DNA of 64,000 nucleotides from Prevotellaceae bacterium (GCA_020636675.1 JACJXK010000001.1:70001-134000), one strand, 5' to 3'; numbered from the stretch's first letter, positions 18,499 through 28,402 are shown. Program-made: numbers and translations. Notes: a model not told the origin generated them from the letters alone.

Positions 18499-19407
18499 AT
18501 GAGTGTAAAAAGTTTAGTTTCGATCTCAGATTATTCAAAAGAAAAAATTCTTCAGATTTTGGAGAAAGCGTCCGCTTTCGAAAAGAATCCCAACCAGAAG
18601 ATTTTGGATGGAAAAGTTGTTGCCACCCTATTCTTTGAACCGTCCACAAGGACAAGATTAAGTTTTGAGACCGCAGTAAATAGGTTAGGAGGTCGTGTCA
18701 TCGGGTTTGCGGACGCATCAACAACCAGCGGCACCAAAGGTGAGACATTGAAAGACACCATTAAAATGGTGAGCAACTACGTAGACCTCATCGTTATGCG
18801 CAACCCCATCGAAGGAGCCGCAAGATACGCATCCGAGGTGGCCAGCGTGCCAGTTGTCAACGCCGGAGACGGAGCCAACCAACATCCAACACAGACCATG
18901 CTGGACCTATATTCCATCCAAAAGACGCAAGGCAAGCTCGACAACCTGAAAATATGCATGGTTGGCGACCTTAAATATGGAAGAACCGTACACTCGCTAC
19001 TGATGGCGATGTCGCACTTCAACCCCACCTTCTCCTTCATCGCACCAGACGAGCTGAAGATGCCCGACGAGTATAAGATGTTCTGCAAGAAGAACGGCAT
19101 CAGATATGAGGAGCACAGCGAACTGAGCGAAAACAACATCGCCGACGCCGACATCCTCTATATGACCCGCGTACAGAAGGAACGCTTCACCGACCTCTTC
19201 GAATATGAAAAGGTGAAGAATATATACATCTTGAAAAACAGCCTGCTCGAACACACAAAAGCTAACATGAAGATTCTCCATCCATTGCCCCGCGTAAACG
19301 AGATAGAGCAAGAGGTGGACGAAAACGAGAAAGCTTACTACTTCGAGCAAGCCAGAAACGGCGTATTTGCAAGACAAGCCGTCATCTGCGACCTTCTAGG
19401 TCTATAA
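18499..19407 (+). CDS. pyrB: Aspartate carbamoyltransferase, catalytic subunit
   Basis: It forms N-carbamoyl-aspartate from carbamoyl phosphate and aspartate, the committed step of pyrimidine synthesis. The 302 residues contain the carbamoyl-phosphate motif FFEPSTRTRLSFE, the downstream NAGDGANQHPTQT block and HPLPRVNEI. The ATG at 18499 is chosen because family members begin just before the first helix; an in-frame TTG 30 nt upstream adds nothing family-like. It is followed after 46 nt by pyrI, giving the E. coli-type c6r6 enzyme. A leader terminator suggests attenuation control. Confidence 0.95.
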   Translation: MSVKSLVSISDYSKEKILQILEKASAFEKNPNQKILDGKVVATLFFEPSTRTRLSFETAVNRLGGRVIGFADASTTSGTKGETLKDTIKMVSNYVDLIVMRNPIEGAARYASEVASVPVVNAGDGANQHPTQTMLDLYSIQKTQGKLDNLKICMVGDLKYGRTVHSLLMAMSHFNPTFSFIAPDELKMPDEYKMFCKKNGIRYEEHSELSENNIADADILYMTRVQKERFTDLFEYEKVKNIYILKNSLLEHTKANMKILHPLPRVNEIEQEVDENEKAYYFEQARNGVFARQAVICDLLGL

Positions 19408-19453
19408 AAAGCAGAAAAAAAATTCCTTAGCATCCGTCATTAAAAGAAAAACA

Positions 19454-19924
19454 ATGGAAAAAGACATAAAAGATAAAAAAGAGCTAAAGGTAGCCGCTCT
19501 CAGAAACGGCACCGTCATAGACCACATCCCATCAGACAAGCTGTTCAAAGTTATTTCCATACTGAAATTGAGCAACTGTAAATGCCAAATGACTTTCGGA
19601 TTCAATCTAGAAAGCCACAAACTAGGAAAGAAGGGCATAATTAAAGTGGCCGACAAATTTTTAAAGCAAGACGAAGTCAACAAAGTGGCGGTTCTTGCTC
19701 CAAACGCCAAAATCAATATAATCAAAGACTACGAGGTGGCGGAAAAGAAGACGCTCGAACTTCCTGACGAGATAAACGGCTCCATCAAGTGCATCAATCC
19801 AAAGTGCATCACCAACAACGAACCCATGCAATCCAAATTTGTGACAATAGACAAGGAAAAAGGTCTCTTCAAATGCTACTACTGCGAAAGAGTGGTAAAG
19901 AGCGAAGATCTCATCATCGAATAA
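19454..19924 (+). CDS. pyrI: Aspartate carbamoyltransferase, regulatory subunit
   Basis: This subunit binds CTP or ATP and sets the allosteric state of the PyrB trimers. The 156 residues contain the N-terminal nucleotide-binding fold (KELKVAALRNGTVIDHIPSDK, then LKLSNCKCQMTFG) and the C-terminal zinc domain with CINPKC and CYYC providing the four Cys. It is co-transcribed with pyrB. Confidence 0.95.
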   Translation: MEKDIKDKKELKVAALRNGTVIDHIPSDKLFKVISILKLSNCKCQMTFGFNLESHKLGKKGIIKVADKFLKQDEVNKVAVLAPNAKINIIKDYEVAEKKTLELPDEINGSIKCINPKCITNNEPMQSKFVTIDKEKGLFKCYYCERVVKSEDLIIE

Positions 19925-20021
19925 AACATAGGAAACAGAAACAACGCGCGGAGTACATCCATCAAAGACAGGTGAACTACGCGCGTTTGTTCCTGTTCTG
20001 TCCAAGAACAAAGAGAAAGAA

Positions 20022-20597
20022 ATGAAACACACCTTCAAGCCAGGGACAATGATTTATCCCGTACCGGCGGCCATGGTCAGCTGCGGATGCACAGAAGATG
20101 AATATAACATACTGACGGTGAGTTGGGTGGGCACCATCTGCACCAATCCGCCCATGTGTTACATCTCCGTACGTCCGGAACGACACTCCTACGACATCAT
20201 AAAACGCAACGGCGCATTCGTCATCAACCTCACCAACGAAGCGTTGGCACATGCCACAGACTGGTGCGGTGTGCGGTCAGGAAAGGACTACAACAAATTC
20301 AAAGAGATGGGACTAACACCGGCGAAAACAGACGTCATAGACTCCGTTCTGATAGAGGAAGCTCCACTTTCCATCGAATGCAAGGTAAAGGAAGTCATTC
20401 CGTTGGGTTCCCATCATATGTTCATAGCCGAAGTGGTGAACGTATTGGCAGACGACCAGTTTATGGATCAGGAGACAGGAACATTCAAGTTGGAGGCAGC
20501 CAAATTAATTGCATATAACCACGGAGGTTACTACAAGATAGGCGAACAAATAGGCAAATTCGGCTGGAGTGTACAGAAAAAGAAAAGGAGGAAATGA
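20022..20597 (+). CDS. Flavin reductase-like FMN-binding protein
   Basis: A 191-residue protein of the flavin reductase/flavoredoxin family, which binds FMN and passes electrons from NAD(P)H or thiols. The typical N-terminal strand (YPVPAAMVSCG), the LTVSWVGTICTNPPMCYISVRPERHSYD block and the GSHHMFIAEVVNV segment are visible. The C-terminus is very basic (QKKKRRK). It follows pyrI on the same strand after about 97 nt with a long-looped inverted repeat (ACGCGCG/CGCGCGT) between them, so it may be a separate unit. The partner is unknown. Confidence 0.88.
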   Translation: MKHTFKPGTMIYPVPAAMVSCGCTEDEYNILTVSWVGTICTNPPMCYISVRPERHSYDIIKRNGAFVINLTNEALAHATDWCGVRSGKDYNKFKEMGLTPAKTDVIDSVLIEEAPLSIECKVKEVIPLGSHHMFIAEVVNVLADDQFMDQETGTFKLEAAKLIAYNHGGYYKIGEQIGKFGWSVQKKKRRK

Positions 20598-20640
20598 AAC
20601 CCATTTTCTCCCCCATAACCAGACAATACCATTATCAATC

Positions 20641-22152
20641 CTAAGCAGACCTAAGTTTTTCATAAGCCTTTCCTATATAAAGAGAGATGTCTGAAGCCAT
20701 CAGACTTTCCTGAGAGCCATCAGCTGCCGCCAAATCGCCCGCCAGACCATGAAGATAGACACCCAACAACGCTGCCGCCTCCGGCTCGTACTTCTGAGCC
20801 AACAACGACAATATCATCCCCGTCAGAGTATCACCGCTACCCGCCGTAGCCATGCCCGGATTGCCCGTGGAATTAAAGAAACAACGTCCGTCGGGCATCG
20901 ATATGCTCGTATTTGCCCCCTTCAGAACTATGACTATCTTATGCTTAACAGACAGAATCATCTGTTTCTCCAACCTATCGTATCCAGAAGTGGAGACTCC
21001 GGCCAACCGGTCAAACTCCTTCGGATGAGGAGTGATGATTGTGTTTTCAGGCAATCGGCACAACCAACCTGCATCGGCTATTATATTCAGAGCATCCGCA
21101 TCCACTACCAGCGGCACATACACACTATCCAGCAAGGCACCCAAAGCCATCCTACTCTCCTCCTTTTTTCCCAAGGCAGGACCTACACCCACCGCATTAT
21201 ATCGGGACAAATCACTTGTTTCTGAAAAACAAGAGCCGTCAGCATCCAACTCCAGCATAGCCTCCGGCACCGAAGTCTGCAGCACATCACAACAACGGCC
21301 GGGCACATGAACGGACAATAGTCCGCAACCAGTGCGAAGACAAGCCCTCGAAGCCAATACCGCAGCACCAACCATGCCATAAGAGCCAGCGATCAAAAGT
21401 GCATGGCCAAAAGTACCCTTATGTGAAAACTTGGGGCGCATCCGCAAAAAAGGCCGCACCAATGCACCGTCCAGCCATTCATAATCCGTCGGCAATGACG
21501 AAATGCCCTGCGGATGGAGCCGGATGTCAAGCCATCGCACACATCCCACGAACTTAGCGTTTTCAGGCAAAAGGAATGCCAACTTAGGAAATTGGAAAGT
21601 AAACGTATAGTCAGCCCGTACAACAGCCTCCAAATCATTCTGTCTATTATCCTCCCCAAACAAACCGGACGGGATATCGATAGAGAAGATGGTGGCACCA
21701 CTGCCATTCATTCTTCGTACCACATCCTTATAAAATCCTGCCAAACTTCTATTCAGACCCGACCCAAATAGGCCATCAATCACATAATCGGCACCTGCCA
21801 CATTAAAAACATCCGGATTGGACTCACCCACCAAAGTGACTTGCACCGAACGTTTCTCCAAATTCCGTCTGGCCTGCAAGCAATCGTCCGAAAACTTATT
21901 CTTTGCAGAGACCAAAAAGACAGACAAAGGAATACCCATCATAGACAGATAGCCTGCCACCACGAGGGCATCCCCTCCATTATTTCCAGATCCGGCAACC
22001 ACGCACACGCGCCTGCCCCGTTCCATCAACGGTAGCACAGCGTCGCAGAACGCCCGCGAAGCCCGTTCCATCAAAGCAAAAGACGATATAGGCTCATGCT
22101 TTATCGTATAAGCATCCAACTCTTTTATCTGGGAAGTCTTGAATATCTTCAT
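20641..22152 (-). CDS. nnr: Bifunctional NAD(P)HX epimerase/dehydratase
   Basis: It repairs hydrated NADH and NADPH: the N-terminal YjeF_N domain (about 1-215) epimerises NAD(P)HX and the C-terminal ADP-dependent dehydratase domain (about 230-500) restores NAD(P)H. Motifs seen are VVAGSGNNGGDALV in the first domain and TPHPKEFDRL and NSTGNPGMATAGSGDTLTG in the second. I start at MKIFKTSQIKELDAY, which is the family N-terminus; the open frame continues 27 codons upstream without similarity. It converges on the flavin reductase gene with a 43-bp gap. Confidence 0.93.
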   Translation of the reverse strand: MKIFKTSQIKELDAYTIKHEPISSFALMERASRAFCDAVLPLMERGRRVCVVAGSGNNGGDALVVAGYLSMMGIPLSVFLVSAKNKFSDDCLQARRNLEKRSVQVTLVGESNPDVFNVAGADYVIDGLFGSGLNRSLAGFYKDVVRRMNGSGATIFSIDIPSGLFGEDNRQNDLEAVVRADYTFTFQFPKLAFLLPENAKFVGCVRWLDIRLHPQGISSLPTDYEWLDGALVRPFLRMRPKFSHKGTFGHALLIAGSYGMVGAAVLASRACLRTGCGLLSVHVPGRCCDVLQTSVPEAMLELDADGSCFSETSDLSRYNAVGVGPALGKKEESRMALGALLDSVYVPLVVDADALNIIADAGWLCRLPENTIITPHPKEFDRLAGVSTSGYDRLEKQMILSVKHKIVIVLKGANTSISMPDGRCFFNSTGNPGMATAGSGDTLTGMILSLLAQKYEPEAAALLGVYLHGLAGDLAAADGSQESLMASDISLYIGKAYEKLRSA

Positions 22153-22326
22153 ATTTTCTCTTATTCTTATTCGGCAACCACTTCCCTTTTTCAACAACAA
22201 GCCATCCGAAATGCAGTTAAAAGGGAAATACAATTGTCATATTTCAAACAAAACCATTACGTACCTGCCGAGACAGGAAAAAAAGGCAGCCGGATCCATA
22301 CCATCAAAAGATAGCATGGGCCACAT

Positions 22327-24366
22327 CTATTTCCGTTCCTTATCCACGGGAACAAGATTCTTGTCCTTCTTATTAAACAGACCATGGAAAAACGCCTTCG
22401 GCTTTTTAAGGAAGCTCCATGTATCATCCTCCTCTTCATCCTCCACCTCTTCCTTGTCGTCAGCCTTTCTCGCCAGATAATTCTTGGCAGGCCCCTTTAT
22501 CTTCACGTCAGGCTTCAAATCATCATGCTGCTTCTCCGTAATATATTGATGGTCTAGCATACGTTTGCCAACCAAGCGGTAATGACCTTCCAAAAAAGGT
22601 TTTAGATGATTGTCCGCATCAAAAAACCACATGAACTTCTTAGGACGAGGAATAATACTCGACAGATAAATAGCCTCTTCCGGCGTCAATTTGGAAACAT
22701 CCTTATCAAAATAGAATTGGGACGCCTCGTTGGCCCCATAGATTCCAGGTCCCCACTCTATTATGTTCAGATACACCTCATACATACGCTCCTTTGTTGC
22801 GATACGGTTGTTCTCGATGAGCCAAACAATCAGAGCCTCCTCCAGTTTTCTGGTCAACGTCTTGTCTCTGCTAAGAAAAAGATTTTTCACCAACTGCATG
22901 GATATGGTACTACCACCACGGGCAAACCTACCCTCCTTTATGTTTTTGACGAAGGAAGAGGTGAGCGCACTTTCCAAGAAACCGGCATGAGTATAAAAAG
23001 AGCCGTCTTCGGAATACATCACCGCCGCCTGCAGATAAGGTGAAATTTGGTCTAAAGTACGGTAATTCTCATAATCCTCTCCAACCAAGAAGGACTTGAC
23101 CAGTTTACCATCCTCATAAGCGTTATAGACAAACGGTCCATTCATTCTTGCAAAGTTTGTCTTTCCGTACTTCAAAATTTTAAATCCGTTCTTCTTCATG
23201 GAAGAATGGAAACGAAGGCTGTCTATCTGAGACATATCGACATCAAAGAAAAGATGATAGGACAGATTTCCGGAAGTCTCTATACCCTCCAGATTTTTAA
23301 ACAAGCCATCCGGCAAAGAGGAGAAGAGATCCTGAGCGGGAAATTCATCCTTGTTTATAATCAACCGCACCTTCCAATCGGGATTTCGGCAAACCTTCAT
23401 ATATGGCGAGAAGCAGAAACCATTGATGCGCACCACCGACGAACTGTCCAACTCAAACTCTTCCGGATAGACATTCACCACATAATCAACACCACCCTCA
23501 TCCAAAACCACCGTCGTGTCAGAGAGTCTGACGTTGGACATCGTCAACCTGTTGAAAAAAGTCTTGCCCTGTAGCACCAGCCTATCCTGCCTATCCTCCT
23601 TCAGCAGAAAATCGAGCCGCAATGTATCGAACTGCACGTCGGTATCATGTCTGTATTTCATATAAGGAATTCTCAATTTGGCACCATTCAGTGCATAGAC
23701 ACAACTGCTCCACGTTCGGTCCGAGTTGGAGAACGAACCATCCAAAACAAAATGCTGCTTCTCTCCATTCTCGCTCACCAACACCTGGGAGCAGAACTTA
23801 TGGTCATTTATATTCAGCTCCGGCAAATAGATGGAAGAACGGAAACTGTCACGAACCAAATTCACGTTCATCTCATCGATAGATATTTTATCAGGCATAA
23901 AACGGAAGAAAGTAGAAAAAATCTTCGACAGTTTACCCACATATCCATTTTTGAAGGCAATTCCGGACTCCATACGCTTATTGCAGGAATGAAGCAAGAA
24001 ATCGAAATTACGACGGCCATCCAGATCCACCACATTCATCTCCACATCCCCCAACTTCAGGTTAGAAATCTGCACATCCCCTTTCAGTAAACGCCAGAGG
24101 TTAAAGCTAAAGTCCAAACTCCCGACATGAGCAAACGTCTCCCCCTGTTTGGGAATCACATACAAGTCCTTGAACTGCACACGAATTAAACCAACAAGAT
24201 TAAGACCCGAATATCTCACACGCACATCACGGTCCATCTCCACCTTGTCTATCTCAGAGCGCACCATATTATTCAATATACGATTACGCTGCCAGTACAG
24301 AAGGCAGAAAGAGATCAAAAGCACAAATACGAATATCGCCGAAAACATCAAAAACTTCTTTTTCAT
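22327..24366 (-). CDS. AsmA-like/GT51 peptidoglycan transglycosylase
   Basis: A single N-terminal membrane helix (about 5-25) anchors a periplasmic protein of 679 residues. The first two thirds resemble AsmA-like proteins (VGSLDFSFNLWRLLKGDVQISNLKL). The last third is a GT51 transglycosylase with the catalytic-Glu motif SEDGSFYTHAGF, the RGGSTISMQLVKNLFL block and YLNIIEWGPGIYGANEASQFYF. There is no transpeptidase domain, so it would only polymerise lipid II glycan. The C-terminal tail is charged (DDKEEVEDEEEDD). Fusions of this type are seen in Bacteroidetes; the AsmA part may link glycan synthesis to envelope lipid traffic, which is inference. Confidence 0.85.
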   Translation of the reverse strand: MKKKFLMFSAIFVFVLLISFCLLYWQRNRILNNMVRSEIDKVEMDRDVRVRYSGLNLVGLIRVQFKDLYVIPKQGETFAHVGSLDFSFNLWRLLKGDVQISNLKLGDVEMNVVDLDGRRNFDFLLHSCNKRMESGIAFKNGYVGKLSKIFSTFFRFMPDKISIDEMNVNLVRDSFRSSIYLPELNINDHKFCSQVLVSENGEKQHFVLDGSFSNSDRTWSSCVYALNGAKLRIPYMKYRHDTDVQFDTLRLDFLLKEDRQDRLVLQGKTFFNRLTMSNVRLSDTTVVLDEGGVDYVVNVYPEEFELDSSSVVRINGFCFSPYMKVCRNPDWKVRLIINKDEFPAQDLFSSLPDGLFKNLEGIETSGNLSYHLFFDVDMSQIDSLRFHSSMKKNGFKILKYGKTNFARMNGPFVYNAYEDGKLVKSFLVGEDYENYRTLDQISPYLQAAVMYSEDGSFYTHAGFLESALTSSFVKNIKEGRFARGGSTISMQLVKNLFLSRDKTLTRKLEEALIVWLIENNRIATKERMYEVYLNIIEWGPGIYGANEASQFYFDKDVSKLTPEEAIYLSSIIPRPKKFMWFFDADNHLKPFLEGHYRLVGKRMLDHQYITEKQHDDLKPDVKIKGPAKNYLARKADDKEEVEDEEEDDTWSFLKKPKAFFHGLFNKKDKNLVPVDKERK

Positions 24367-24590
24367 CTATCTTTCTTTTAGCTTTAAGGGGAAAAACATT
24401 CCGTTCGGAATACGAACCATAGCAACTTTCTAATACTAATCCGTAAAAAACGCACAAGCACAAATTTAAAAAATTTAAGGAACATTGTCCAAAGGATAAA
24501 GCCACAAATTTCATCAGGACACGAGAATATTCATATATTCCTTCCTCACAAATACATCTGTCAGAAACGGAGAAACAAATATTTTTAGCG

Positions 24591-24598
24591 TATATTTG
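24591..24598 (+). promoter_or_regulatory. Probable -7 box for the ABC-F gene
   Basis: TATATTTG matches TAnnTTTG 30 nt upstream of the ATG, giving a short leader. The -33 region has no clear TTTG. Confidence 0.55.
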
Positions 24599-24627
24599 TA
24601 CCTTGAATTAAAGACACCCAAAATAGA

Positions 24628-26568
24628 ATGATTTCTGTTGACAAACTTTCCGTTGAATTTGGAGGATTCACGTTACTGAACGACATCTCTTTTGTCGTGA
24701 ACCAACGTGATAAGATAGCTCTCGTCGGCAAAAACGGAGCCGGCAAATCAACTATGCTGAAAATCTTTGCAGGCATACAAGTACCGACCAGAGGCGGCAT
24801 CAGCATACCCAAGGACGTGACCGTTGGATACCTGCCTCAGCACATGATCCACAACGACGGAGTGACCGTGATGCAGGAAGCGGAGAAGGCTTTCCATCTA
24901 CTATTTCAACTACAGGAAGACATCAACAGGATGGGCGAAGAGATGGCAACTCGAACAGACTACGAATCAGAGAGCTACCACAACCTCATCGACCAGCTGA
25001 CGCACGCCAACGAGCAGCTCAACATGATGGGCATCAACAGCTATCAGGGCGACATAGAGAAGACGCTCATAGGCCTTGGCTTCGAACGCAACGACTTCGA
25101 CCGGCAGACGAGCGAATTCAGCGGAGGATGGAGAATGAGGATTGAGCTGGCAAAAATCCTGCTTCAAAGACCGGACATTCTACTTTTGGACGAGCCTACC
25201 AACCACCTCGACATCGAGTCCATCCAGTGGCTGGAAAATTTCCTATCCACCAGCGGAAACGCCGTCATACTGGTGTCGCACGACAGGGCTTTCATTGACG
25301 CCGTAACCAACCGAACCATAGAAATATCGCTCGGCAAGATATACGACTACAGAGTATCCTACTCCAAATACGTAGAACTGCGGAAAGAAAGAAGAGAACA
25401 GCAGATGCGGGCCTACGAGAACCAACAGAAACAGATACAGGACACGGAAGACTTCATCGAAAGATTCAGATACAAAGCCACAAAGGCCATCCAAGTACAG
25501 TCTAGGATAAAACAGCTGGAAAAGATAGACCGAATCGAGGTGGACGACGAGGACAACTCCTCCCTACACCTTAAATTTCCTCCAGCTCCCCACTCCGGCG
25601 CAGTGACCGTATTGGCAGAACACCTCACCAAGAGATACGGAGACAATACCATTCTGGACAATGTGGAGATAACCATCAACAGAGGAGAGAAAGTCGCCTT
25701 CGTCGGCAAAAACGGAGAAGGAAAGTCCACCTTCGTGAAATGTATCATGGACGAGATCGAATACGAAGGCAAACTACAGCTGGGACATCTTGTTAAAATA
25801 GGATACTTCGCACAGAACCAGGCCTCTCTGCTAGACGAGAACCTGACCATATTCGAGACCATCGACAACGTAGCCACAGGCGACATACGTACAAAGATAC
25901 GCGACATACTCGGAGCCTTCATGTTTGGAGGCGAAGCATCAGATAAAAAAGTGAAAGTCCTCTCAGGAGGTGAGAGAACCCGCCTAGCCATGATAAGGCT
26001 GCTTCTCGAGCCAGTCAACTTCCTCGTGCTCGACGAGCCTACCAACCACCTCGACATGCGTTCGAAAGACGTATTAAAAGAGGCCATCAAAGCCTTTGAC
26101 GGAACAGTGGTGGTAGTCTCCCACGATAGGGATTTTCTCGATGGATTGGTAGAAAAGACATACGAATTCACCAACCACAAGATAAAGGAACACCTCGGCG
26201 GCATCTACGACTTCCTGCAAAGCAAAAAGATGGACTCCCTGCAAGAGCTGGACACCAAAGCCGACAAAGAAGATAAGAAGGAGGAGAAACAACCCTCCGA
26301 AAACAAAATCTCCTACGAAGCGAGGAAAGAACTTTCAAAAAAGATAAAGAAAGCGGAAAGAAGCGTAGAAGAGGCCGAAAAAGCCATCAACACCATAGAA
26401 ACCCGCATCAAAGAGATAGAAAAAGAGTTGGAGAACCCAAAAAATGCGACCAACAACATCCTTTTTGACGAATACAAAAAGAAACAGCATGAGTTGGAAC
26501 AAAAAATGTATGAATGGGAACTGCTGTCCGAAGATTTGGAAAAGACAAAACAAGAGAGTGGCATTTGA
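24628..26568 (+). CDS. ABC-F family ribosome-associated ATPase
   Basis: A soluble protein with two ABC cassettes and no membrane domain, 646 aa. Walker A motifs are GKNGAGKST and GKNGEGKST; signatures are FSGGWRMRIELAKIL and LSGGERTRLAMIRLL; each Walker B ends in DEPTNHLD. The interdomain linker (about 240-320) is charged and helical, as in ABC-F factors that reach the ribosomal tRNA sites. A Lys/Glu-rich coiled coil forms the C-terminus (about 545-640), as in Uup. A general translation role is likely; an antibiotic-protection role cannot be excluded but nothing points to it. rlmB follows 35 nt later. Confidence 0.9.
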   Translation: MISVDKLSVEFGGFTLLNDISFVVNQRDKIALVGKNGAGKSTMLKIFAGIQVPTRGGISIPKDVTVGYLPQHMIHNDGVTVMQEAEKAFHLLFQLQEDINRMGEEMATRTDYESESYHNLIDQLTHANEQLNMMGINSYQGDIEKTLIGLGFERNDFDRQTSEFSGGWRMRIELAKILLQRPDILLLDEPTNHLDIESIQWLENFLSTSGNAVILVSHDRAFIDAVTNRTIEISLGKIYDYRVSYSKYVELRKERREQQMRAYENQQKQIQDTEDFIERFRYKATKAIQVQSRIKQLEKIDRIEVDDEDNSSLHLKFPPAPHSGAVTVLAEHLTKRYGDNTILDNVEITINRGEKVAFVGKNGEGKSTFVKCIMDEIEYEGKLQLGHLVKIGYFAQNQASLLDENLTIFETIDNVATGDIRTKIRDILGAFMFGGEASDKKVKVLSGGERTRLAMIRLLLEPVNFLVLDEPTNHLDMRSKDVLKEAIKAFDGTVVVVSHDRDFLDGLVEKTYEFTNHKIKEHLGGIYDFLQSKKMDSLQELDTKADKEDKKEEKQPSENKISYEARKELSKKIKKAERSVEEAEKAINTIETRIKEIEKELENPKNATNNILFDEYKKKQHELEQKMYEWELLSEDLEKTKQESGI

Positions 26569-26603
26569 ACATCAAGCAATCAGATAAATAAAAAAGAGCC
26601 GTA

Positions 26604-27344
26604 ATGAAAGAAAACGAAATGATATTTGGCATGAGAGCCATAATCGAAGCCATCGAGGCAGGAAAAGAGATTGACAAAATCATCATCAAGAAAGAGATGC
26701 AGAGCGATCTGTCTCACGAACTCTTCCTTGCCCTCCGCGGACATGACTACATACAAGTACAACGGGTGCCTATGGAGCGGCTCAACCGATACACAAGGAA
26801 AAACCACCAAGGCGCCATAGCTTTCATCAGCCAGACCACCTACCAACACATAGACAGCATCATCCCCACCCTATACGAAGAAGGCAAGAGCCCGTTCGTC
26901 GTACTATTGGACGGCATCACAGACGTCCGCAACTTCGGAGCCATAGCCCGCACCTGCGAATGTGCCGGCGTAGACGCCATCATCATACCATCCAAGGGCG
27001 GAGCAACCGTCAATGCCGATGCCATAAACACCTCGGCAGGCGCACTCCACTCCATTCCAGTATGTAAGGAAAGCAACTTGGCAGAGACCGTCAAATATCT
27101 CAAGAACAGCGGACTTCAGATAATAGCAGCCAACTCCAAAGATGGGATGTCCTATACGGAGACGAAGTTTGACAAACCTATCGCTCTCGTCCTCGGAGAC
27201 GAAGAGATGGGAGTATCGCCGGAGATAAGCAGACTCTGCGACGAAACGGTACAAATACCCGTTTTCGGAAAGATTTCCAACCTCAACATCTCCGTCGCCG
27301 CAGGCATCCTGATCTATGAGATTTGGAGACAAGAGAACGTTTGA
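26604..27344 (+). CDS. rlmB: 23S rRNA 2'-O-methyltransferase (TrmH/RlmB type)
   Basis: A SPOUT-class methyltransferase that uses S-adenosylmethionine; RlmB methylates G2251 of 23S rRNA. The 246 residues have an N-terminal substrate-binding domain (about 1-85) and the three SPOUT motifs: NFGAIARTCECAGVDAIIIP, LVLGDEEMGVS and ISNLNISVAAGILIYE. It lies directly behind an ABC-F translation factor and before a pseudouridine synthase, so all three may be one translation-related operon. The exact target nucleotide is inferred from family similarity. Confidence 0.88.
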   Translation: MKENEMIFGMRAIIEAIEAGKEIDKIIIKKEMQSDLSHELFLALRGHDYIQVQRVPMERLNRYTRKNHQGAIAFISQTTYQHIDSIIPTLYEEGKSPFVVLLDGITDVRNFGAIARTCECAGVDAIIIPSKGGATVNADAINTSAGALHSIPVCKESNLAETVKYLKNSGLQIIAANSKDGMSYTETKFDKPIALVLGDEEMGVSPEISRLCDETVQIPVFGKISNLNISVAAGILIYEIWRQENV

Positions 27345-27345
27345 C

Positions 27346-27360
27346 AAAAAAGGGGGGGGG
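27346..27360 (+). repeat. Homopolymeric tract A6G9 between rlmB and the RluA gene
   Basis: Six A followed by nine consecutive G lie just after the rlmB stop and 44 nt before the next start codon. Such tracts slip during replication. Here it could alter the distance or structure of the leader of the pseudouridine synthase gene. Confidence 0.8.
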
Positions 27361-27403
27361 AAGAGACAGAAACAAACTACACTTTTAATTTTAGGATAAA
27401 GAT

Positions 27404-28174
27404 ATGGAAGTACTTTACGAAGACAATCATGTAATCGTCGTAAATAAGTCAAGTTCAGAGGTTGTTCAACCCGACAAGACCGGAGACAAACCGCTCTGCG
27501 AAATGGTCAGGGAATACATCAAGAAGAAATATGACAAACCAGGAAACGTATTCTTGGGTATTGCCCATAGAATAGACAGACCTGTCAGCGGAGCTGTACT
27601 TTTTGCGAAGACGTCAAAAGCATTGGTTCGTCTGAACGAGATGTTCAGAACCCACACCAACCTGAAGAAGAAGTATTGGGCCATCGTCAAAAACCTGCCT
27701 CCGAAAGAGGAGATGACATTGGTGCACTATCTTGTCAGAAACGAGAAACTGAACCGCACCTACGCCTACGAAGAAAAGGTGGACAACTCCAAGATGTCAG
27801 TCCTTTCACTGAAGCACATCGCAGATTCAGAGAACTACCATCTGTTGGAGATAGACCTCAAAACAGGCAGACACCACCAGATACGCTGCCAGCTGTCCCG
27901 CATAGGCTGTCCCATCAAGGGTGACGTGAAATACGGCGCGCAGCGCACCAACCCAGATGGGGGCATCAGCTTACACGCCAGATACCTGGAGTTTATCCAC
28001 CCCGTATCCAAGAAGCTGATAGAGATAGAGGCTCCGCTCCCTGATGACATTCTGTGGAACACATTCGCCAGAATAATGAATGCGAACCCGAAAGGAAACG
28101 TCAACATACTATCGCCCGAAGAGTGCGAAGTTCTGGAGAAGCAACGGGCTGAAGAGGAAGGCCAACTGCAATAA
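27404..28174 (+). CDS. RluA-family RNA pseudouridine synthase
   Basis: It isomerises uridine in RNA. The catalytic Asp lies in HRIDRPVSGAVLFAKT (around residue 52), and the RluA-type segments KKYWAIVKN, LKTGRHHQIRCQL and GDVKYGAQ are present. The 256-residue length and lack of an S4 domain fit short RluA-type enzymes. The C-terminal 25 residues are a Glu-rich tail. It follows rlmB on the same strand and is followed by its own terminator. The target site cannot be assigned. Confidence 0.9.
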   Translation: MEVLYEDNHVIVVNKSSSEVVQPDKTGDKPLCEMVREYIKKKYDKPGNVFLGIAHRIDRPVSGAVLFAKTSKALVRLNEMFRTHTNLKKKYWAIVKNLPPKEEMTLVHYLVRNEKLNRTYAYEEKVDNSKMSVLSLKHIADSENYHLLEIDLKTGRHHQIRCQLSRIGCPIKGDVKYGAQRTNPDGGISLHARYLEFIHPVSKKLIEIEAPLPDDILWNTFARIMNANPKGNVNILSPEECEVLEKQRAEEEGQLQ

Positions 28175-28197
28175 GAACAGATTTCCCCATAAACAAA

Positions 28198-28232
28198 AAA
28201 AATCCGAGGCCAATGGTCCCGGATTTCTTTTT
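28198..28232 (+). terminator. Terminator after the RluA-family gene
   Basis: AAATCCG-A-GGCC pairs with GGTC-C-CGGATTT around AAT and is followed by CTTTTT. It is about 25 nt after the stop codon. Confidence 0.75.
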
Positions 28233-28307
28233 ACTATCTATTATTGATAGTTTCATCAATTTCAATAATCAAATAATAAGATAGACAATCAACAGATAAG
28301 ATTCAGG

Positions 28308-28337
28308 TTGGATATAGTATATTTATATAATAGGGTC
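28308..28337 (+). repeat. 30-bp AT-rich direct repeat, copy 1
   Basis: The 30 bp from TTGGATATAG to AATAGGGTC are identical to 28690-28719. The centre is made almost only of A and T and is partly self-complementary. It lies in a gene-free gap between convergent genes. Confidence 0.9.
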
Positions 28338-28402
28338 ATTACTCGATGAAAGACTTTCTTCGTCTTTCGTATTACGAATATACGGACAAACGTACACTCC
28401 AT

